This document shows, piece by piece, positions 1-8,590 of a DNA stretch of 64,000 bases. Position 1 is the stretch's first letter. Each line of letters opens with the position of its first letter. Below the pieces are notes generated by a model that worked only from the letters and a program-made list of their open reading frames with translations, made no database searches and was not told the DNA's origin. Origin of the DNA: Cystobacter fuscus DSM 2262 (lineage in GTDB: Bacteria > Myxococcota > Myxococcia > Myxococcales > Myxococcaceae); the NCBI RefSeq assembly GCF_000335475.2, contig NZ_ANAH02000073.1:1-64000 (forward strand), written 5' to 3'. The translations under genes were made by a program, and so were the position numbers.

Positions 1-1
1 C

Positions 2-124
2 GCCGCCCGGGCCGCCGAGCCGACGCGTCCCGAGCCTCCCCGGCCGCCCCCCGCGGCGCCGCTTCCTCCCTCGGTGGCGGAGGGGGCTCGCAAGAAGGTC
101 GTCGTGAAGAAGAAGGGTCGTTGA
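2..124 (+). CDS. 3' end of an unidentified gene (partial)
   Basis: An open frame enters from the left edge and stops at 122-124. The visible 40 residues are rich in Pro and Ala and end in a basic tail (ARKKVVVKKKGR). Such a low-complexity tail suggests a disordered or nucleic-acid-binding C-terminus, but no domain is visible and I do not recognise the protein. It runs in the same direction as the ParB-like gene 44 bases downstream, so the two may be co-transcribed. Confidence 0.5.
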   Translation, partial: AARAAEPTRPEPPRPPPAAPLPPSVAEGARKKVVVKKKGR

Positions 125-168
125 AGCGTTGGGGGTACCCGTCCCTAGGTTGACGGGTTGAGCCAAGG

Positions 169-1047
169 GTGCGGATGAACGCCATGAACGCCGAGAACAG
201 GATCGACGAGGTGGACGCGGAGCCGAGCACCCAGGCGGAGGTCGCGCCCGGGGTGGATGCGGCCGAGCCGTCCGGCGCCTCCGCCGATGCCGTGCAGGAG
301 CCCACGGGCACGGTGTCCGGGGGCGAGGAGTCCAACGCCGGGATCGCGTCCGAGGAGGGCGCGTCCCAGGCTGGCGCGTCCGAGGGCGAGGCGCCCGCCA
401 AGGCCGTCGAGGAGAGCCTCGAGTCCGCCACGCTGCGCCGTCATGGCCACGTGGCGCCCGCCCACCTTCCGTTGGAGCGGATCGACGAGGACACCACCTT
501 CCAGATCCGTCCCGCGGGGGACTTGTCCGCGCTGGCCACGGATCTGGCGCGGTTGGGACAGCTCTTCCCGGTGGACGTGCGCTTCCGTCCGCCGGATCGC
601 TTTCAAATCATCTCCGGCTTCCGGCGCGTGGCGGCGCTGCGCTTCCTCAAGCGCGACCGCGTCCTCGCGCGCCTGCACACGGACCTGTCCGACGAGGACG
701 CACTGCTCCTGGCGCTCGCCTCGGCCATCCACGCCGAGCCGGTGAGCCGCGAGGAGCTGGAGGCACGCCGGGACGAGCTCGAGGCGGAGGGGCGGCTCAC
801 GCCCATCGCCCGGGACATGCTGGACAAGGCGCTGGCCACCGACGAGTCGCTGGCGCCGGAGACGGTGGAAGAGGAGGTCGACGCGGACGAGCTGGCCGTG
901 GAGGCCACCCAGCGGCTGGTGGACATCAACCAGGATCTGGCGCTGCTGGCGGATGTGTTCGCCGACCTCGACGAGACGCGCAAACAGGAGCTGATCACCC
1001 AGCTGCGCTACTCCGCGGATCTCGTGGCCTGGCTGGAGAAATTGTGA
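169..1047 (+). CDS. ParB N-terminal-domain-like protein
   Basis: The 292-residue product begins with about 85 acidic, Ala/Glu-rich residues likely to be disordered. A region resembling the ParB/sulfiredoxin-like N-terminal domain follows (LPLERID near residue 100, then a [11 protein letters not shown] segment near 155), and then a charged helical C-terminus. ParB-type domains bind CTP and act in partitioning or transcription control, but no helix-turn-helix is obvious, so this is probably a stand-alone ParB-fold regulator rather than the chromosomal ParB. The start is GTG at 169; in-frame ATGs at 175 and 184 are alternatives. The stop overlaps the pyrE start by 4 bases, which implies translational coupling. 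Confidence 0.7.
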   Translation: MRMNAMNAENRIDEVDAEPSTQAEVAPGVDAAEPSGASADAVQEPTGTVSGGEESNAGIASEEGASQAGASEGEAPAKAVEESLESATLRRHGHVAPAHLPLERIDEDTTFQIRPAGDLSALATDLARLGQLFPVDVRFRPPDRFQIISGFRRVAALRFLKRDRVLARLHTDLSDEDALLLALASAIHAEPVSREELEARRDELEAEGRLTPIARDMLDKALATDESLAPETVEEEVDADELAVEATQRLVDINQDLALLADVFADLDETRKQELITQLRYSADLVAWLEKL

Positions 1048-1613
1048 AGATGGACACGCCCACGCGTGACAGGGACCGGCTGCTGCAACTGCTCACCGAG
1101 CGCTCCTTCGAGCGGCGCAAGGTGGTGCTCTCCTCGGGCAAGGAGTCGGACTTCTACATCGACTGCAAGCGCACGGCGCTGCTGGCCGAGGGGCACTACC
1201 TCATTGGCCGGCTGCTGCTGGACGCGGTGCGCCGCGAGGCCCCCGAGGCCGTGGCGGTGGGGGGCCTGACGCTCGGCGCGGATCCGCTCGCCTCGGCCGT
1301 CAGCCTCACGAGCTACCTGGCCCAGACGCCGCTGCATGCCTTCATCGTCCGCAAGGAGCCCAAGGGCCACGGCACGGGCCAGTGGATCGAGGGAATGAAG
1401 GCGCTCGCCCCCGGTGCGCCCGTGGCCATCCTCGAGGACGTGGTCACCACGGGCGCCTCCACGATCAAGGCCATCGAGCGCGCGCAGATTGAAGGGCTGC
1501 GGGTGCTCGGCGCCTTCGCCCTGGTGGATCGGCTGGAGGGGGGACGCGAGGCGGTCGAGGCCAGCGGCCACAAGCTCCACACCCTGTTCACCCGCCGGGA
1601 CTTCATCCCATGA
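1044..1613 (+). CDS. pyrE: Orotate phosphoribosyltransferase
   Basis: This enzyme transfers the phosphoribosyl group of PRPP to orotate, giving OMP in de novo pyrimidine synthesis in the cytoplasm. The 189-residue length is normal for the family. The PRPP-binding loop is clear ([14 protein letters not shown] around residues 128-141) and is preceded by the KEPKGHGTG flexible catalytic loop. The start is GTG at 1044, overlapping the upstream stop; ATG at 1050 is an equally possible start. The gene overlaps the downstream lipoprotein gene by 4 bases, so the ParB-like gene, pyrE and the lipoprotein gene look like one operon. Confidence 0.95.
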   Translation: MKMDTPTRDRDRLLQLLTERSFERRKVVLSSGKESDFYIDCKRTALLAEGHYLIGRLLLDAVRREAPEAVAVGGLTLGADPLASAVSLTSYLAQTPLHAFIVRKEPKGHGTGQWIEGMKALAPGAPVAILEDVVTTGASTIKAIERAQIEGLRVLGAFALVDRLEGGREAVEASGHKLHTLFTRRDFIP

Positions 1614-2239
1614 GGACGGGGTTGCGGTTCGGGGCGCTGCTCCTGGCGCTCGCGGGCTGTGTCACCGTGCCGCCCCAGGTGGGGGACTCGGCGCCGGTGA
1701 TCAAGGACGAGCGCCAGGAAGAGGCCTACCAGAAGGTCCTGGCGCGCTACTCGGGCCGGGACGAGATCTTCAAGGGCTTCGACACCATCCTCTTCGCCAC
1801 GGCGACCCTGCAGACCGACGCCTTCCGCGAGGCCCGTCTCCAGCGTCAGGCACTCTTCAAGGTGCTGCCGCCGGAGCGCGTCCGGGAGAGCCTCGCCCAG
1901 GAGATCTCGGCGGCGACGGGAACGCACGAGCTCTTCCTCGGCGTCTACGTCTACGACTACCACTACGACGACTTCGATCGTCCCAACTCCATCTGGAACG
2001 TGGAGTTGGTAACGCCCGCGGGCACGGTGCGGCCCCTGAGCGTGGAGCGGGTGGGCCGGGCCGACATGGAGATGCGCGCCTACTACCCGTACACGGGCGT
2101 CTTCTGGGTGGGCTACCGCCTGCGCTTCCCCGCGCTCTTCGCCAACGGGGCGCTCGTCATCCCCGCGAACGCCGAGTGGGTGCTGCTGCGCCTGGCGTCC
2201 ACGCTCGGCAAGGCGGAGATGCGGATGCAGACGCGCTGA
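1610..2239 (+). CDS. Putative outer-membrane lipoprotein
   Basis: The 209-residue product starts with a lipoprotein signal peptide and a lipobox (LALAGC, Cys at about residue 17), so it should be lipidated after export. The rest has no recognised domain; a Tyr/Asp-rich stretch (YVYDYHYDDFD) lies near residue 110. The ATG overlaps the pyrE stop (ATGA arrangement), pointing to co-translation. The function is unknown. It ends 17 bases before the convergent LOG-family gene. Confidence 0.7.
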   Translation: MRTGLRFGALLLALAGCVTVPPQVGDSAPVIKDERQEEAYQKVLARYSGRDEIFKGFDTILFATATLQTDAFREARLQRQALFKVLPPERVRESLAQEISAATGTHELFLGVYVYDYHYDDFDRPNSIWNVELVTPAGTVRPLSVERVGRADMEMRAYYPYTGVFWVGYRLRFPALFANGALVIPANAEWVLLRLASTLGKAEMRMQTR

Positions 2240-2256
2240 GACGGGGCCCGTGCGGC

Positions 2257-2850
2257 TCAGCTCTGCGCGGGGCCCAGCACGGGCGTGGCCGGGGTGAGCG
2301 GCTGCTCCGCCTTCAGGAGGGACTCCAGCAGGGCGACCGGCGAGGCGTCATGGACGAAGGGCTGGGCGCGGGCCTCTAGAATGAATCCTTCCTCCACCGC
2401 GCGCCGCATGAGGGCGAGCAGGGGCCCGTAGAAGTCCGCCACGTTCAGCAGGCCGATGGGCTTGTGGTGCAGGCCGAGCTGGGCCCAGGTGGTGATCTCG
2501 AAGAGCTCCTCGAAGGTGCCCACGCCGCCGGGCATGGCGATGAACGCGTCGGCGCGCTCGGCCATCATCGCCTTGCGCGTGTGCATGGAGTCCACCAGGT
2601 GCAGCTCGGTGAGGTTCTTGTGGGCGATCTCCCGGGACTGGAGCAGGTGGGGCAGCACGCCCACCACCTGGCCGCCCTCGGCGAGCACCGCGTCCGCCAC
2701 GGCGCCCATGAGGCCCACGCTCGTGCCTCCGTAGACGAGGGTGAGCCCCCGCCGGCCCAGCTCCGTGCCCAGGGCGCGCGCGGCCTCGAGGTACTCCGGC
2801 CGCGCGCCTATGCGCGAGCCACAGAAGACGCAGATGGATCGGATGCTCAT
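2257..2850 (-). CDS. LOG family nucleotide phosphoribohydrolase (TIGR00730)
   Basis: The 197-residue protein has the LOG/lysine-decarboxylase-like Rossmann fold: GGTSVGLMG (residues 41-49), a MHTRK segment at 89-93 and the diagnostic PGGVGTFEE motif at 107-115. Characterised members cleave the N-glycosidic bond of cytokinin riboside 5'-monophosphates or AMP to give base plus ribose phosphate. Database entries often call such proteins lysine decarboxylases, which is not supported. The start at MSIRSICVFCGS matches the usual N-terminus; the frame stays open upstream but antisense to no initiation signal. It lies 28 bases downstream of nadB on the same strand. Confidence 0.88.
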   Translation of the reverse strand: MSIRSICVFCGSRIGARPEYLEAARALGTELGRRGLTLVYGGTSVGLMGAVADAVLAEGGQVVGVLPHLLQSREIAHKNLTELHLVDSMHTRKAMMAERADAFIAMPGGVGTFEELFEITTWAQLGLHHKPIGLLNVADFYGPLLALMRRAVEEGFILEARAQPFVHDASPVALLESLLKAEQPLTPATPVLGPAQS

Positions 2851-2878
2851 GTTTCGTCGGTTCCTCGGAGCGGGGGGT

Positions 2879-4468
2879 TCACGGATCGCGCCGCACCACG
2901 GTGTCGCGCTTGCCGCGGTGATCGTCGCGCTCCGGGTAGTCCAGGGTGAAGTGCAGGCCGCGGCTTTCCTTGCGCCGGCTGGCGCAGTCGACGATGAGCG
3001 TGGCCACCTCGCAGATGTTGCGCAGCTCGATGACGTCCTGGGTGACCTTGAAGCGCCAGTAGTAGTCGCGGATCTCCTCGCGCAACAGCTCCAGCCGGCG
3101 GCGCGCGCGCATGAGGCGCTTGTCCGTGCGCACGATGCCCACGTAGTTCCACATGAGGCGGCGGATCTCATCCCAGTTGTGGGCCACGACGACGCTCTCG
3201 TCCGAGGCCACCGCGCTGCCCTCGTCCCACTCGGGCGGATCCACCTGGGGCGCGGCGAGGGCGCGCGCCTCCTCGGCGCAGACGGCCGCGGCGCGATGAC
3301 CGAAGACGAGCCCCTCGAGCAGCGAGTTGGAGGCGAGCCGGTTGGCGCCATGCAGGCCCGTGTGGGCCACCTCGCCGATGGCGAACAGGCCGGGCAGGGT
3401 GGTGCGGCCATTCAAGTCCGTCACCACGCCGCCGCACATGTAGTGGGCCGCGGGCACCACGGGGATGGGCTGCACGGCCATGTCGATGTTGAAGGCCTTG
3501 CACGTGGCGTAGATGTTGGGGAAGCGCTCGGAGACGAAGGCGCGGCCCAGGTGCGTCATGTCCAGGTAGACGCAGTCGTCGCCCGTGCGCTTGAGCTCGG
3601 CGTCGATGGCGCGCGCCACCACGTCGCGCGGCGCCAGCTCCCCCAGCCGGTGGTAGCGGTCCATGAACTGCGCGCCCCCGCGCAGCCGCAGCTTGCCGCC
3701 CTCGCCCCGCAGGGCCTCGCTGATGAGGAAGCTCTTGGCCTCGGGGTGGAAGAGGCACGTGGGGTGGAACTGGTAGAACTCCATGTTGGCCACCTCGGCC
3801 CCGGCCCGGTACGCCATGGCCACGCCATCCCCCGTGGCCACGTCCGGATTGGAGGTGTAGAGGTACACCTTGCCCGCGCCTCCCGTGGCCAGCACCGTCC
3901 CCTTGCCCAGGAAGCGCTCGATCTTCCCCGAGGGCATGAGCGCGTACACCCCCAGGCAGCGTCCCGGCGCGCCCGGCCCGTGCCGCCGCTCGAGGATGAG
4001 ATCGATCGCCGCGGTGTTGGGGAAGAAGGTGATGTTGGGCTGCTCGGCACATGCCGCGAGCAGGGCGCGCTGCACCTCGCGCCCGGTGATGTCGCCCGCG
4101 TGGACGATCCTGCGCTCGGAGTGCCCGCCCTCGCGCGTGAGATCGAACTCACCGGAGGCGCGCCGGTTGAAGTCGGCGCCCAGCTCCACCAGCTCGCGGA
4201 TGCGCTCGGGCCCCTCGCGCACCGTCACCTCCACGGCGTCCAGGTGGTTGAGGTCCGCGCCGGCCTCCAGGGTGTCCTGGATGTGCGCCGCGAACGTGTC
4301 CGTGGGGGACAGGACACTCGCGATGCCTCCCTGGGCATAGGCGGTGTTGCTCTCCTGCGGCTCGCGCTTGCTGAGCACCGCCACCGTGCCATGCCGGGCG
4401 GCCTGGAGGGCGAAGGAAAGGCCCGCGACGCCACTGCCAAGGACCAGAAAATCAAACCGATGGGGCAT
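2879..4468 (-). CDS. nadB: L-aspartate oxidase
   Basis: NadB oxidises L-aspartate to iminoaspartate with FAD, the first step of de novo NAD synthesis. The 529-residue product has the FAD dinucleotide-binding motif GSGVAGLSFAL near residues 10-20, the succinate-dehydrogenase/fumarate-reductase-type SNTAYAQGGIA segment, the EFYQFHPT block, and the GLHGANRLASNSLLE block near residue 375. A helical C-terminal domain follows. The start is MPHRFDFLVLG at 4468; the frame is open much further upstream but that part lies over the divergent slt gene. nadA and nadC are not in the window. Confidence 0.95.
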   Translation of the reverse strand: MPHRFDFLVLGSGVAGLSFALQAARHGTVAVLSKREPQESNTAYAQGGIASVLSPTDTFAAHIQDTLEAGADLNHLDAVEVTVREGPERIRELVELGADFNRRASGEFDLTREGGHSERRIVHAGDITGREVQRALLAACAEQPNITFFPNTAAIDLILERRHGPGAPGRCLGVYALMPSGKIERFLGKGTVLATGGAGKVYLYTSNPDVATGDGVAMAYRAGAEVANMEFYQFHPTCLFHPEAKSFLISEALRGEGGKLRLRGGAQFMDRYHRLGELAPRDVVARAIDAELKRTGDDCVYLDMTHLGRAFVSERFPNIYATCKAFNIDMAVQPIPVVPAAHYMCGGVVTDLNGRTTLPGLFAIGEVAHTGLHGANRLASNSLLEGLVFGHRAAAVCAEEARALAAPQVDPPEWDEGSAVASDESVVVAHNWDEIRRLMWNYVGIVRTDKRLMRARRRLELLREEIRDYYWRFKVTQDVIELRNICEVATLIVDCASRRKESRGLHFTLDYPERDDHRGKRDTVVRRDP

Positions 4469-4514
4469 GTGTGGGAGCCTTAACGACTGTAAGTGCCGGA
4501 AACAAGGCGATTTC

Positions 4515-4543
4515 TTGAGGACTTTCGGGCGGGGAATTAAGGT
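4515..4543 (+). promoter_or_regulatory. Candidate sigma70-type promoter for the lytic transglycosylase gene
   Basis: TTGAGG (4515-4520) and TAAGGT (4538-4543) are separated by 17 bases in the 87-base divergent gap between nadB and the transglycosylase gene. The predicted start would be only a few bases upstream of the ATG at 4556, so the leader would be very short. The same TAAGGT -10 hexamer recurs in front of wzm. Confidence 0.4.
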
Positions 4544-4555
4544 TGGAGCGCTACC

Positions 4556-5245
4556 ATGCGACCCCTCCTCCTTCCCTTGCTCTGCGCGCTGAGCCTGGCC
4601 CCGCTGGGCGCCCGTGCCGAAGGTGGCATCTACCGGTACGTGGAGAAGGATGGGACGATCGTCTACACGAACGTGCCTCCGGGGGGAGCCAAGAAGGCGA
4701 GCCGTCTCAAGGGCACCTTCTCCGAGGCGCCCAAGGACACCGCGCCGGTGAAGGGCCGCTCGCGCACGCCCGAGGAGTTCGAGGCCCACATCACGGCCGC
4801 CGCGACGCGCTACAAGATTCCGTCCGCGCTCGTGCGGGCCATCATGCACACGGAGAGCAACTTCAACACCAACGCGCTCTCGCACAAGGGAGCCAGCGGG
4901 CTCATGCAGCTCATGCCCGCCACGGCGTCGGACATGTACGTGCGCGACATCTTCGACAGCCGGGAGAACATCGAGGGGGGGGTGCGCTACCTCCGGGTGC
5001 TGGCCAACCTCTTCGACGGCGACATGGTGAAGATGGTGGCCGCGTACAACGCCGGCCCCGAGGCCGTGCGCAAGTATGGGGGCCAGGTGCCGCCCTACCC
5101 GGAGACCCAGGCCTACGTGCGCAAGGTGCTCCAGCTCTACTTCCATTACAAGGAACGCGAGCGGCTCTCCAAGGACGAGCCCCGCGGGACGACTTCCGAT
5201 GCCGACGACGCGCGTGATGGGGCGGGGGCCCAAGAGCCCCGTTGA
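4556..5245 (+). CDS. Secreted lytic transglycosylase (SLT family) with N-terminal DUF4124-like region
   Basis: The 229-residue product has a signal peptide (cleavage after about residue 21, LGARA). A short DUF4124-like segment follows (YRYVEKDGTIVYTNVPP), then a family 1 lytic transglycosylase domain. The catalytic glutamate is E100 in AIMHTESNFNT, followed by the GLMQLMP and AYNAGP motifs. Such enzymes cleave the MurNAc-GlcNAc bond of peptidoglycan with formation of a 1,6-anhydro end, acting in the periplasm for cell-wall turnover. The C-terminal 25 residues are charged and variable. The 3' end overlaps the next gene. Confidence 0.9.
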   Translation: MRPLLLPLLCALSLAPLGARAEGGIYRYVEKDGTIVYTNVPPGGAKKASRLKGTFSEAPKDTAPVKGRSRTPEEFEAHITAAATRYKIPSALVRAIMHTESNFNTNALSHKGASGLMQLMPATASDMYVRDIFDSRENIEGGVRYLRVLANLFDGDMVKMVAAYNAGPEAVRKYGGQVPPYPETQAYVRKVLQLYFHYKERERLSKDEPRGTTSDADDARDGAGAQEPR

Positions 5246-6680
5246 CGAGGAGTTCCTCAAGCAGCTCTTCCAGGGCGGCGAGTTGCTGGCGCAGGGCCGT
5301 CTGGACGAGGCCCGGCGGTTGCTCGAGCGGGCCCACCAGCTCCAGCCCCGCAACGAGAAGGGCCGCAACATGCTCGGCCTGGCCTACTTCAAGCTGGGCC
5401 ACTTCGACCGGGCGGCGGAAATCTACGAGGCGCTGGTGCGCGACAACCCGGTGGACGCCACGCTGCGCGTCAACCTGGGGCTCGTCTACCTGAAGACCAA
5501 CGCCCTGCAGCGCGCGATGCGCGAGTTCGCCACCGCGACCGATCTGCAACCGGATCACAAGAAGGCCCACAACTACCTCGGGCTGGCGCTGGCCCAGGCG
5601 GGCGAGTATGGCCGGGCCCGGCAGCACTTCCTCGTGGCCGGCAGCGAGGCCATGGCCCAGAAGATGGCCCGGGCCATCGCGGGGAACTCCTTCGCCCGGA
5701 CGCCAGCCAGGGCCGCCACGCCCGCGCCGATCCCGGCGCCCGCGGCGCGTCCGCCTCCTCCACCTCCCACGGAGGGCCAATGGGGCGCCCAGTTCGGCCT
5801 GGACGAGGTGCCCCCGGCCACCGACGACGAGTTGCGCTTCGACGAGGACGAGGGACCCGGAGCACTCCCCGCCTCCGACTCGGGAGACGGCGCGCACGCA
5901 CCGGACGGGACACCTGGGGACGAGGCCCGGGCGACCTCATGGGCCTCGGCCTCGCAGCCGGACGGCGAGCGGTTGCCCGAGTCCCTGGATGGGGCCACGC
6001 CCGAGCTGCCCCCGCAGTCTCCGGTCTTTGCTGCCACCGAGGAGGTGCCGCTGCTGGCGGAGCTCACCCCGGCGCTGGCTCTGGAGGGCGCGAGCCCCAC
6101 GCAGCGCCTGCGCGTGGGCGGTGGCAGCTTCTCCGTCTACGTGGAGGGTGAGCTGCTCACGCGGCTGGAGGGGCTGGTGGCCTTCAGCGGACAGCTCGAG
6201 TTCGAGCCGGAGCGCAAGCGCTTCCGGGGCCGCGCCACGGACGAGCCCTTCGGCCAGGGCTCGGCCCGGTTCACCCGGGCGAGCGGCCGGGGCGTGCTCT
6301 TCCTGGAAGCCGCCGAGGGGCACTCCTTCCTCGCGACGGACCTGGGGGACACGGGCGTCTACGTGCGCGAGGAGTGCGTCTTCGCCTTCGAGGAGGTGGT
6401 GGCCTTCGAGAATGGCAAGGTGCCCTCGGACGTGCCGCCGGACCTGGACCTGGTGTACCTGCGCGGGCAGGGCAGGGTGGTGCTGCGGGTGCGCGGCGCG
6501 CTGCGCTCGGTGGGCGTCACGCCCGAGGCCCCGGTGACGGTGCCCATGTCCTACCTGGTGGGCTGGCAAGGCTCGGTCACCCCCCGGGTGGTGTCGCTGT
6601 CCCGGGACAACCCTCCGCCCGGCGTTGGAGTGGAACTGAGCGGCGAAGGATTTGCCCTCATCTCCCTGCCACTCCGCTAG
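5217..6680 (+). CDS. TPR protein with C-terminal AIM24-like domain
   Basis: The chosen start (ATG 5217, MGRGPKSPVDEEF) gives 487 residues and overlaps the transglycosylase gene by 29 bases; ATG 5199 is an alternative. Residues about 10-150 contain three or four TPR units (for example GRLDEARRLLERAHQLQP, HFDRAAEIYEALVRDNP). A Pro/Ala/Glu-rich linker follows. The C-terminal 200 residues form a beta-rich domain (VGGGSFSVYVEGELL through VVSLSRDNPP) that resembles the AIM24 fold. TPRs mediate protein contacts; the AIM24 part has no known catalytic role. No signal peptide is present, so it is probably cytoplasmic. The AIM24 assignment is a resemblance by eye. Confidence 0.75.
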   Translation: MGRGPKSPVDEEFLKQLFQGGELLAQGRLDEARRLLERAHQLQPRNEKGRNMLGLAYFKLGHFDRAAEIYEALVRDNPVDATLRVNLGLVYLKTNALQRAMREFATATDLQPDHKKAHNYLGLALAQAGEYGRARQHFLVAGSEAMAQKMARAIAGNSFARTPARAATPAPIPAPAARPPPPPPTEGQWGAQFGLDEVPPATDDELRFDEDEGPGALPASDSGDGAHAPDGTPGDEARATSWASASQPDGERLPESLDGATPELPPQSPVFAATEEVPLLAELTPALALEGASPTQRLRVGGGSFSVYVEGELLTRLEGLVAFSGQLEFEPERKRFRGRATDEPFGQGSARFTRASGRGVLFLEAAEGHSFLATDLGDTGVYVREECVFAFEEVVAFENGKVPSDVPPDLDLVYLRGQGRVVLRVRGALRSVGVTPEAPVTVPMSYLVGWQGSVTPRVVSLSRDNPPPGVGVELSGEGFALISLPLR

Positions 6681-6691
6681 AACGCTCCGCC

Positions 6692-7381
6692 ATGGATCGA
6701 GCGGAGCGAGCGGTACGGAAGCAGCGCAAGAAGGAGGAGCGGGCACGGCGTCGTGCGGCGCGCGAGCCCAGCATTCTCGTGCAGGAGTTCTGGAACCTGC
6801 CGAACATGCTGACGCTCGGGCGCATCGTCCTCATCCCCCTGTTCGTCTGGCTCACCTACGAGGCGGACCCGCTCGACTCGCTGCTGGCGGCGGCGGTGTT
6901 CGCGGTGGCCGCCATCACCGACATCGTGGATGGCTACCTGGCGCGGCGCTGGAACCTCATCACCGTGGTGGGCAAGTTCATGGATCCGCTGGCCGACAAG
7001 CTCATCGCCATGGCGGCCCTGGTGATGATGGTGCGGCTGGGGCGCATCGCGGCCTGGGTCGTCATCGTGCTGCTGGCGCGCGAGTTCATCGTCAGCGGCC
7101 TGCGCACCATCGCGGCGAGCGAGGGCATGGTCATCGCCGCGGGGCAGGAGGGCAAGTGGAAGACGTCCCTGCAACTCGTGGGCATCATCTCCCTGTGCGT
7201 GCACTACGAGCACTGGGTGGACATGGGCGTCTACGCGGCGCCGGTGAACTTCAACAAGGTGGGCCAGGTGCTCGTGTACCTGTCCGGGGCGTTCTCCGTG
7301 TGGAGCGCCGTCGTGTACTTCCGGGCCTTCCTCTCCATGCTCGCCCGGCGAGGTGGCGGAGGGGGTGAACAGAAGGCTTGA
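6692..7381 (+). CDS. pgsA: CDP-diacylglycerol-glycerol-3-phosphate 3-phosphatidyltransferase
   Basis: The 229-residue integral membrane enzyme makes phosphatidylglycerol phosphate from CDP-diacylglycerol and glycerol-3-phosphate. The CDP-alcohol phosphatidyltransferase signature D-x2-D-G-x2-A-R-x8-G-x3-D-x3-D fits exactly, running from DIVDGYLAR to FMDPLAD. Several membrane helices follow. The N-terminus carries about 27 strongly basic residues before the first conserved block (LPNMLTLGRI). The start at ATG 6692 lies 11 bases after the TPR gene stop. The stop codon lies inside the -35 element of the tRNA promoter. Confidence 0.92.
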   Translation: MDRAERAVRKQRKKEERARRRAAREPSILVQEFWNLPNMLTLGRIVLIPLFVWLTYEADPLDSLLAAAVFAVAAITDIVDGYLARRWNLITVVGKFMDPLADKLIAMAALVMMVRLGRIAAWVVIVLLAREFIVSGLRTIAASEGMVIAAGQEGKWKTSLQLVGIISLCVHYEHWVDMGVYAAPVNFNKVGQVLVYLSGAFSVWSAVVYFRAFLSMLARRGGGGGEQKA

Positions 7382-7406
7382 CGCCTCCGGATGCGGGGGG
7401 TATACC
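7378..7406 (+). promoter_or_regulatory. Promoter of the tRNA-Gly pair
   Basis: TTGACG (7378-7383), a 17-base spacer and TATACC (7401-7406) make a good sigma70-type promoter. The -35 hexamer overlaps the pgsA stop codon. Predicted initiation near 7413 would leave a leader of about 50 bases before the first mature tRNA. Confidence 0.65.
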
Positions 7407-7462
7407 GCCCTCACTTTCGACGGCGCCGCGAGGCACCGCCGAAGGGAATCAGGAGTCGAGAC

Positions 7463-7537
7463 GCGGGAATAGCTCAGCGGTAGAGCATCGCCTTGCCAAG
7501 GCGAGGGTCGAGGGTTCAAATCCCTTTTCCCGCTCCA
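7463..7537 (+). tRNA. tRNA-Gly (anticodon GCC)
   Basis: This folds into a full cloverleaf: acceptor GCGGGAA/TTCCCGC, D arm GCTC/GAGC, anticodon arm TCGCC-TTGCCAA-GGCGA with anticodon GCC, and T loop TTCAAAT. CCA is encoded at 7535-7537. It is identical to the next tRNA gene, 15 bases downstream. Confidence 0.98.
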
Positions 7538-7552
7538 ACACTCCAACCTGAT

Positions 7553-7627
7553 GCGGGAATAGCTCAGCGGTAGAGCATCGCCTTGCCAAGGCGAGGGTCG
7601 AGGGTTCAAATCCCTTTTCCCGCTCCA
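7553..7627 (+). tRNA. tRNA-Gly (anticodon GCC), second copy
   Basis: Base-for-base identical to the copy 90 bases upstream, with encoded CCA at 7625-7627. The two share one promoter upstream and one intrinsic terminator directly after the CCA end, so they form a dicistronic tRNA transcript. Confidence 0.98.
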
Positions 7628-7633
7628 AAAAAG

Positions 7634-7661
7634 GCCCCCTGGGAAACCAGGGGGCTTTTTT
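7634..7661 (+). terminator. Intrinsic terminator of the tRNA-Gly unit
   Basis: A perfect 9-bp stem GCCCCCTGG / CCAGGGGGC closed by a GAAA tetraloop (7634-7655) is followed by six T (7656-7661). It begins 6 bases after the second tRNA CCA. An A-run upstream pairs with the T-run, so it could also act on the opposite strand. Confidence 0.92.
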
Positions 7662-7712
7662 GTTTTCCTGATCCAGGTATCGAGCGGAGCAGCCCGGCGG
7701 GGGGAGGCTTGC

Positions 7713-7741
7713 TTGACCGGTAATCGGGCGTCCTCTAAGGT
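7713..7741 (+). promoter_or_regulatory. Candidate promoter for the wzm-wzt operon
   Basis: TTGACC (7713-7718), a 17-base spacer and TAAGGT (7736-7741) lie 63 bases before the wzm ATG, right after the tRNA terminator, where a new transcript has to start. The -35 is strong and the -10 only partly matches consensus. Confidence 0.5.
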
Positions 7742-7804
7742 CCGCCCCCCCTGCGCGGCAGGCCTCGCCTGCGGGAGGGGACCTGCGGTAAATGGTGCCG
7801 CCAC

Positions 7805-8584
7805 ATGCTTCGCAACTTCCGTGAACTCTACCAGTACCGCGGGCTGCTCTTCAGCCTGGTCCAGCGGGAGTTGAAAGCTCGTTACCGGGGGTCGGTGCTG
7901 GGGTTCTTCTGGACGTTCCTCAACCCCACCCTGCAGATGCTGGTGTACGCGCTGCTCTTCAGCGTCTACATGCGGCAGAACCTGCCCCACTACACCTTCT
8001 TCATGTTCGTGGGCCTGCTGCCCTGGAACTGGTTTTCCAGCTCCTTGGGGGCCGGCGCGAGCGCCATCAGTGATCGGCGCGACCTGATGACGAAGGTGCG
8101 CTTTCCCGCCCAGGTGCTGCCCACCACGGTGGTGGTCACCAACCTGTGCAACTACGTGCTGTCACTGCCCCTGATGGTCGGGCTCGGATTGTTCTTTGGC
8201 GAGCTGCCCACCTGGCACGTCGTGGCCTTCCCGCTGGTGCTCGTCACCCAGCTCTGCTTCACCCTCGCCGTCGTCTACTTCATCTCGGCGCTCAACGTCC
8301 GGTTCCGAGACCTGCAGCACATCGTGACGAACCTGCTCATGATGTGGTTCTTCCTCACGCCGGTGCTGTACCCGGTCACCACCATCCCGGAAGCATTCCG
8401 CCAGGGGCTGGTGTTGATCAATCCCATGGCCATCCTGGTGACGTCCTATCAGGCCATCTTCTACGAGCACCGTCTGCCGGACTTCGGGACGTTGTTGGCC
8501 CTGCTGGTCGGTGCGTTCGCGCTTCTCTGGGTGGCCTCGCAGGTCTTCGAGCGTCGCCGTGAAGAGTTCGCCGAGTCCATCTAG
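7805..8584 (+). CDS. wzm: Polysaccharide (O-antigen) ABC exporter, permease
   Basis: The 259-residue ABC-2-type permease starts with the amphipathic segment typical of Wzm/TagG proteins (LFSLVQRELKARYRGSVLGFFW) and has about six membrane helices. With the ATPase encoded 6 bases downstream it would flip undecaprenyl-linked O-polysaccharide across the inner membrane. In Myxococcus xanthus the equivalent wzm-wzt-wbgA (rfbABC) locus is needed for O-antigen and for social motility. The clustering with giant RfbC-like glycosyltransferases here is the same arrangement. Confidence 0.9.
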   Translation: MLRNFRELYQYRGLLFSLVQRELKARYRGSVLGFFWTFLNPTLQMLVYALLFSVYMRQNLPHYTFFMFVGLLPWNWFSSSLGAGASAISDRRDLMTKVRFPAQVLPTTVVVTNLCNYVLSLPLMVGLGLFFGELPTWHVVAFPLVLVTQLCFTLAVVYFISALNVRFRDLQHIVTNLLMMWFFLTPVLYPVTTIPEAFRQGLVLINPMAILVTSYQAIFYEHRLPDFGTLLALLVGAFALLWVASQVFERRREEFAESI

Positions 8585-8590
8585 TCGCCC

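Noticed and set aside
2257-3411. A longer 384-codon version of the LOG-family gene extending into nadB
   Set aside because: The upstream part is an alternate frame of nadB. The LOG domain has its own natural start at 2850.
2741-4483. A 580-codon open frame on the plus strand opposite nadB
   Set aside because: It is the antisense shadow of nadB in GC-rich DNA. The residues are His/Val/Ala/Arg-rich without domain structure, and nadB is unmistakable.
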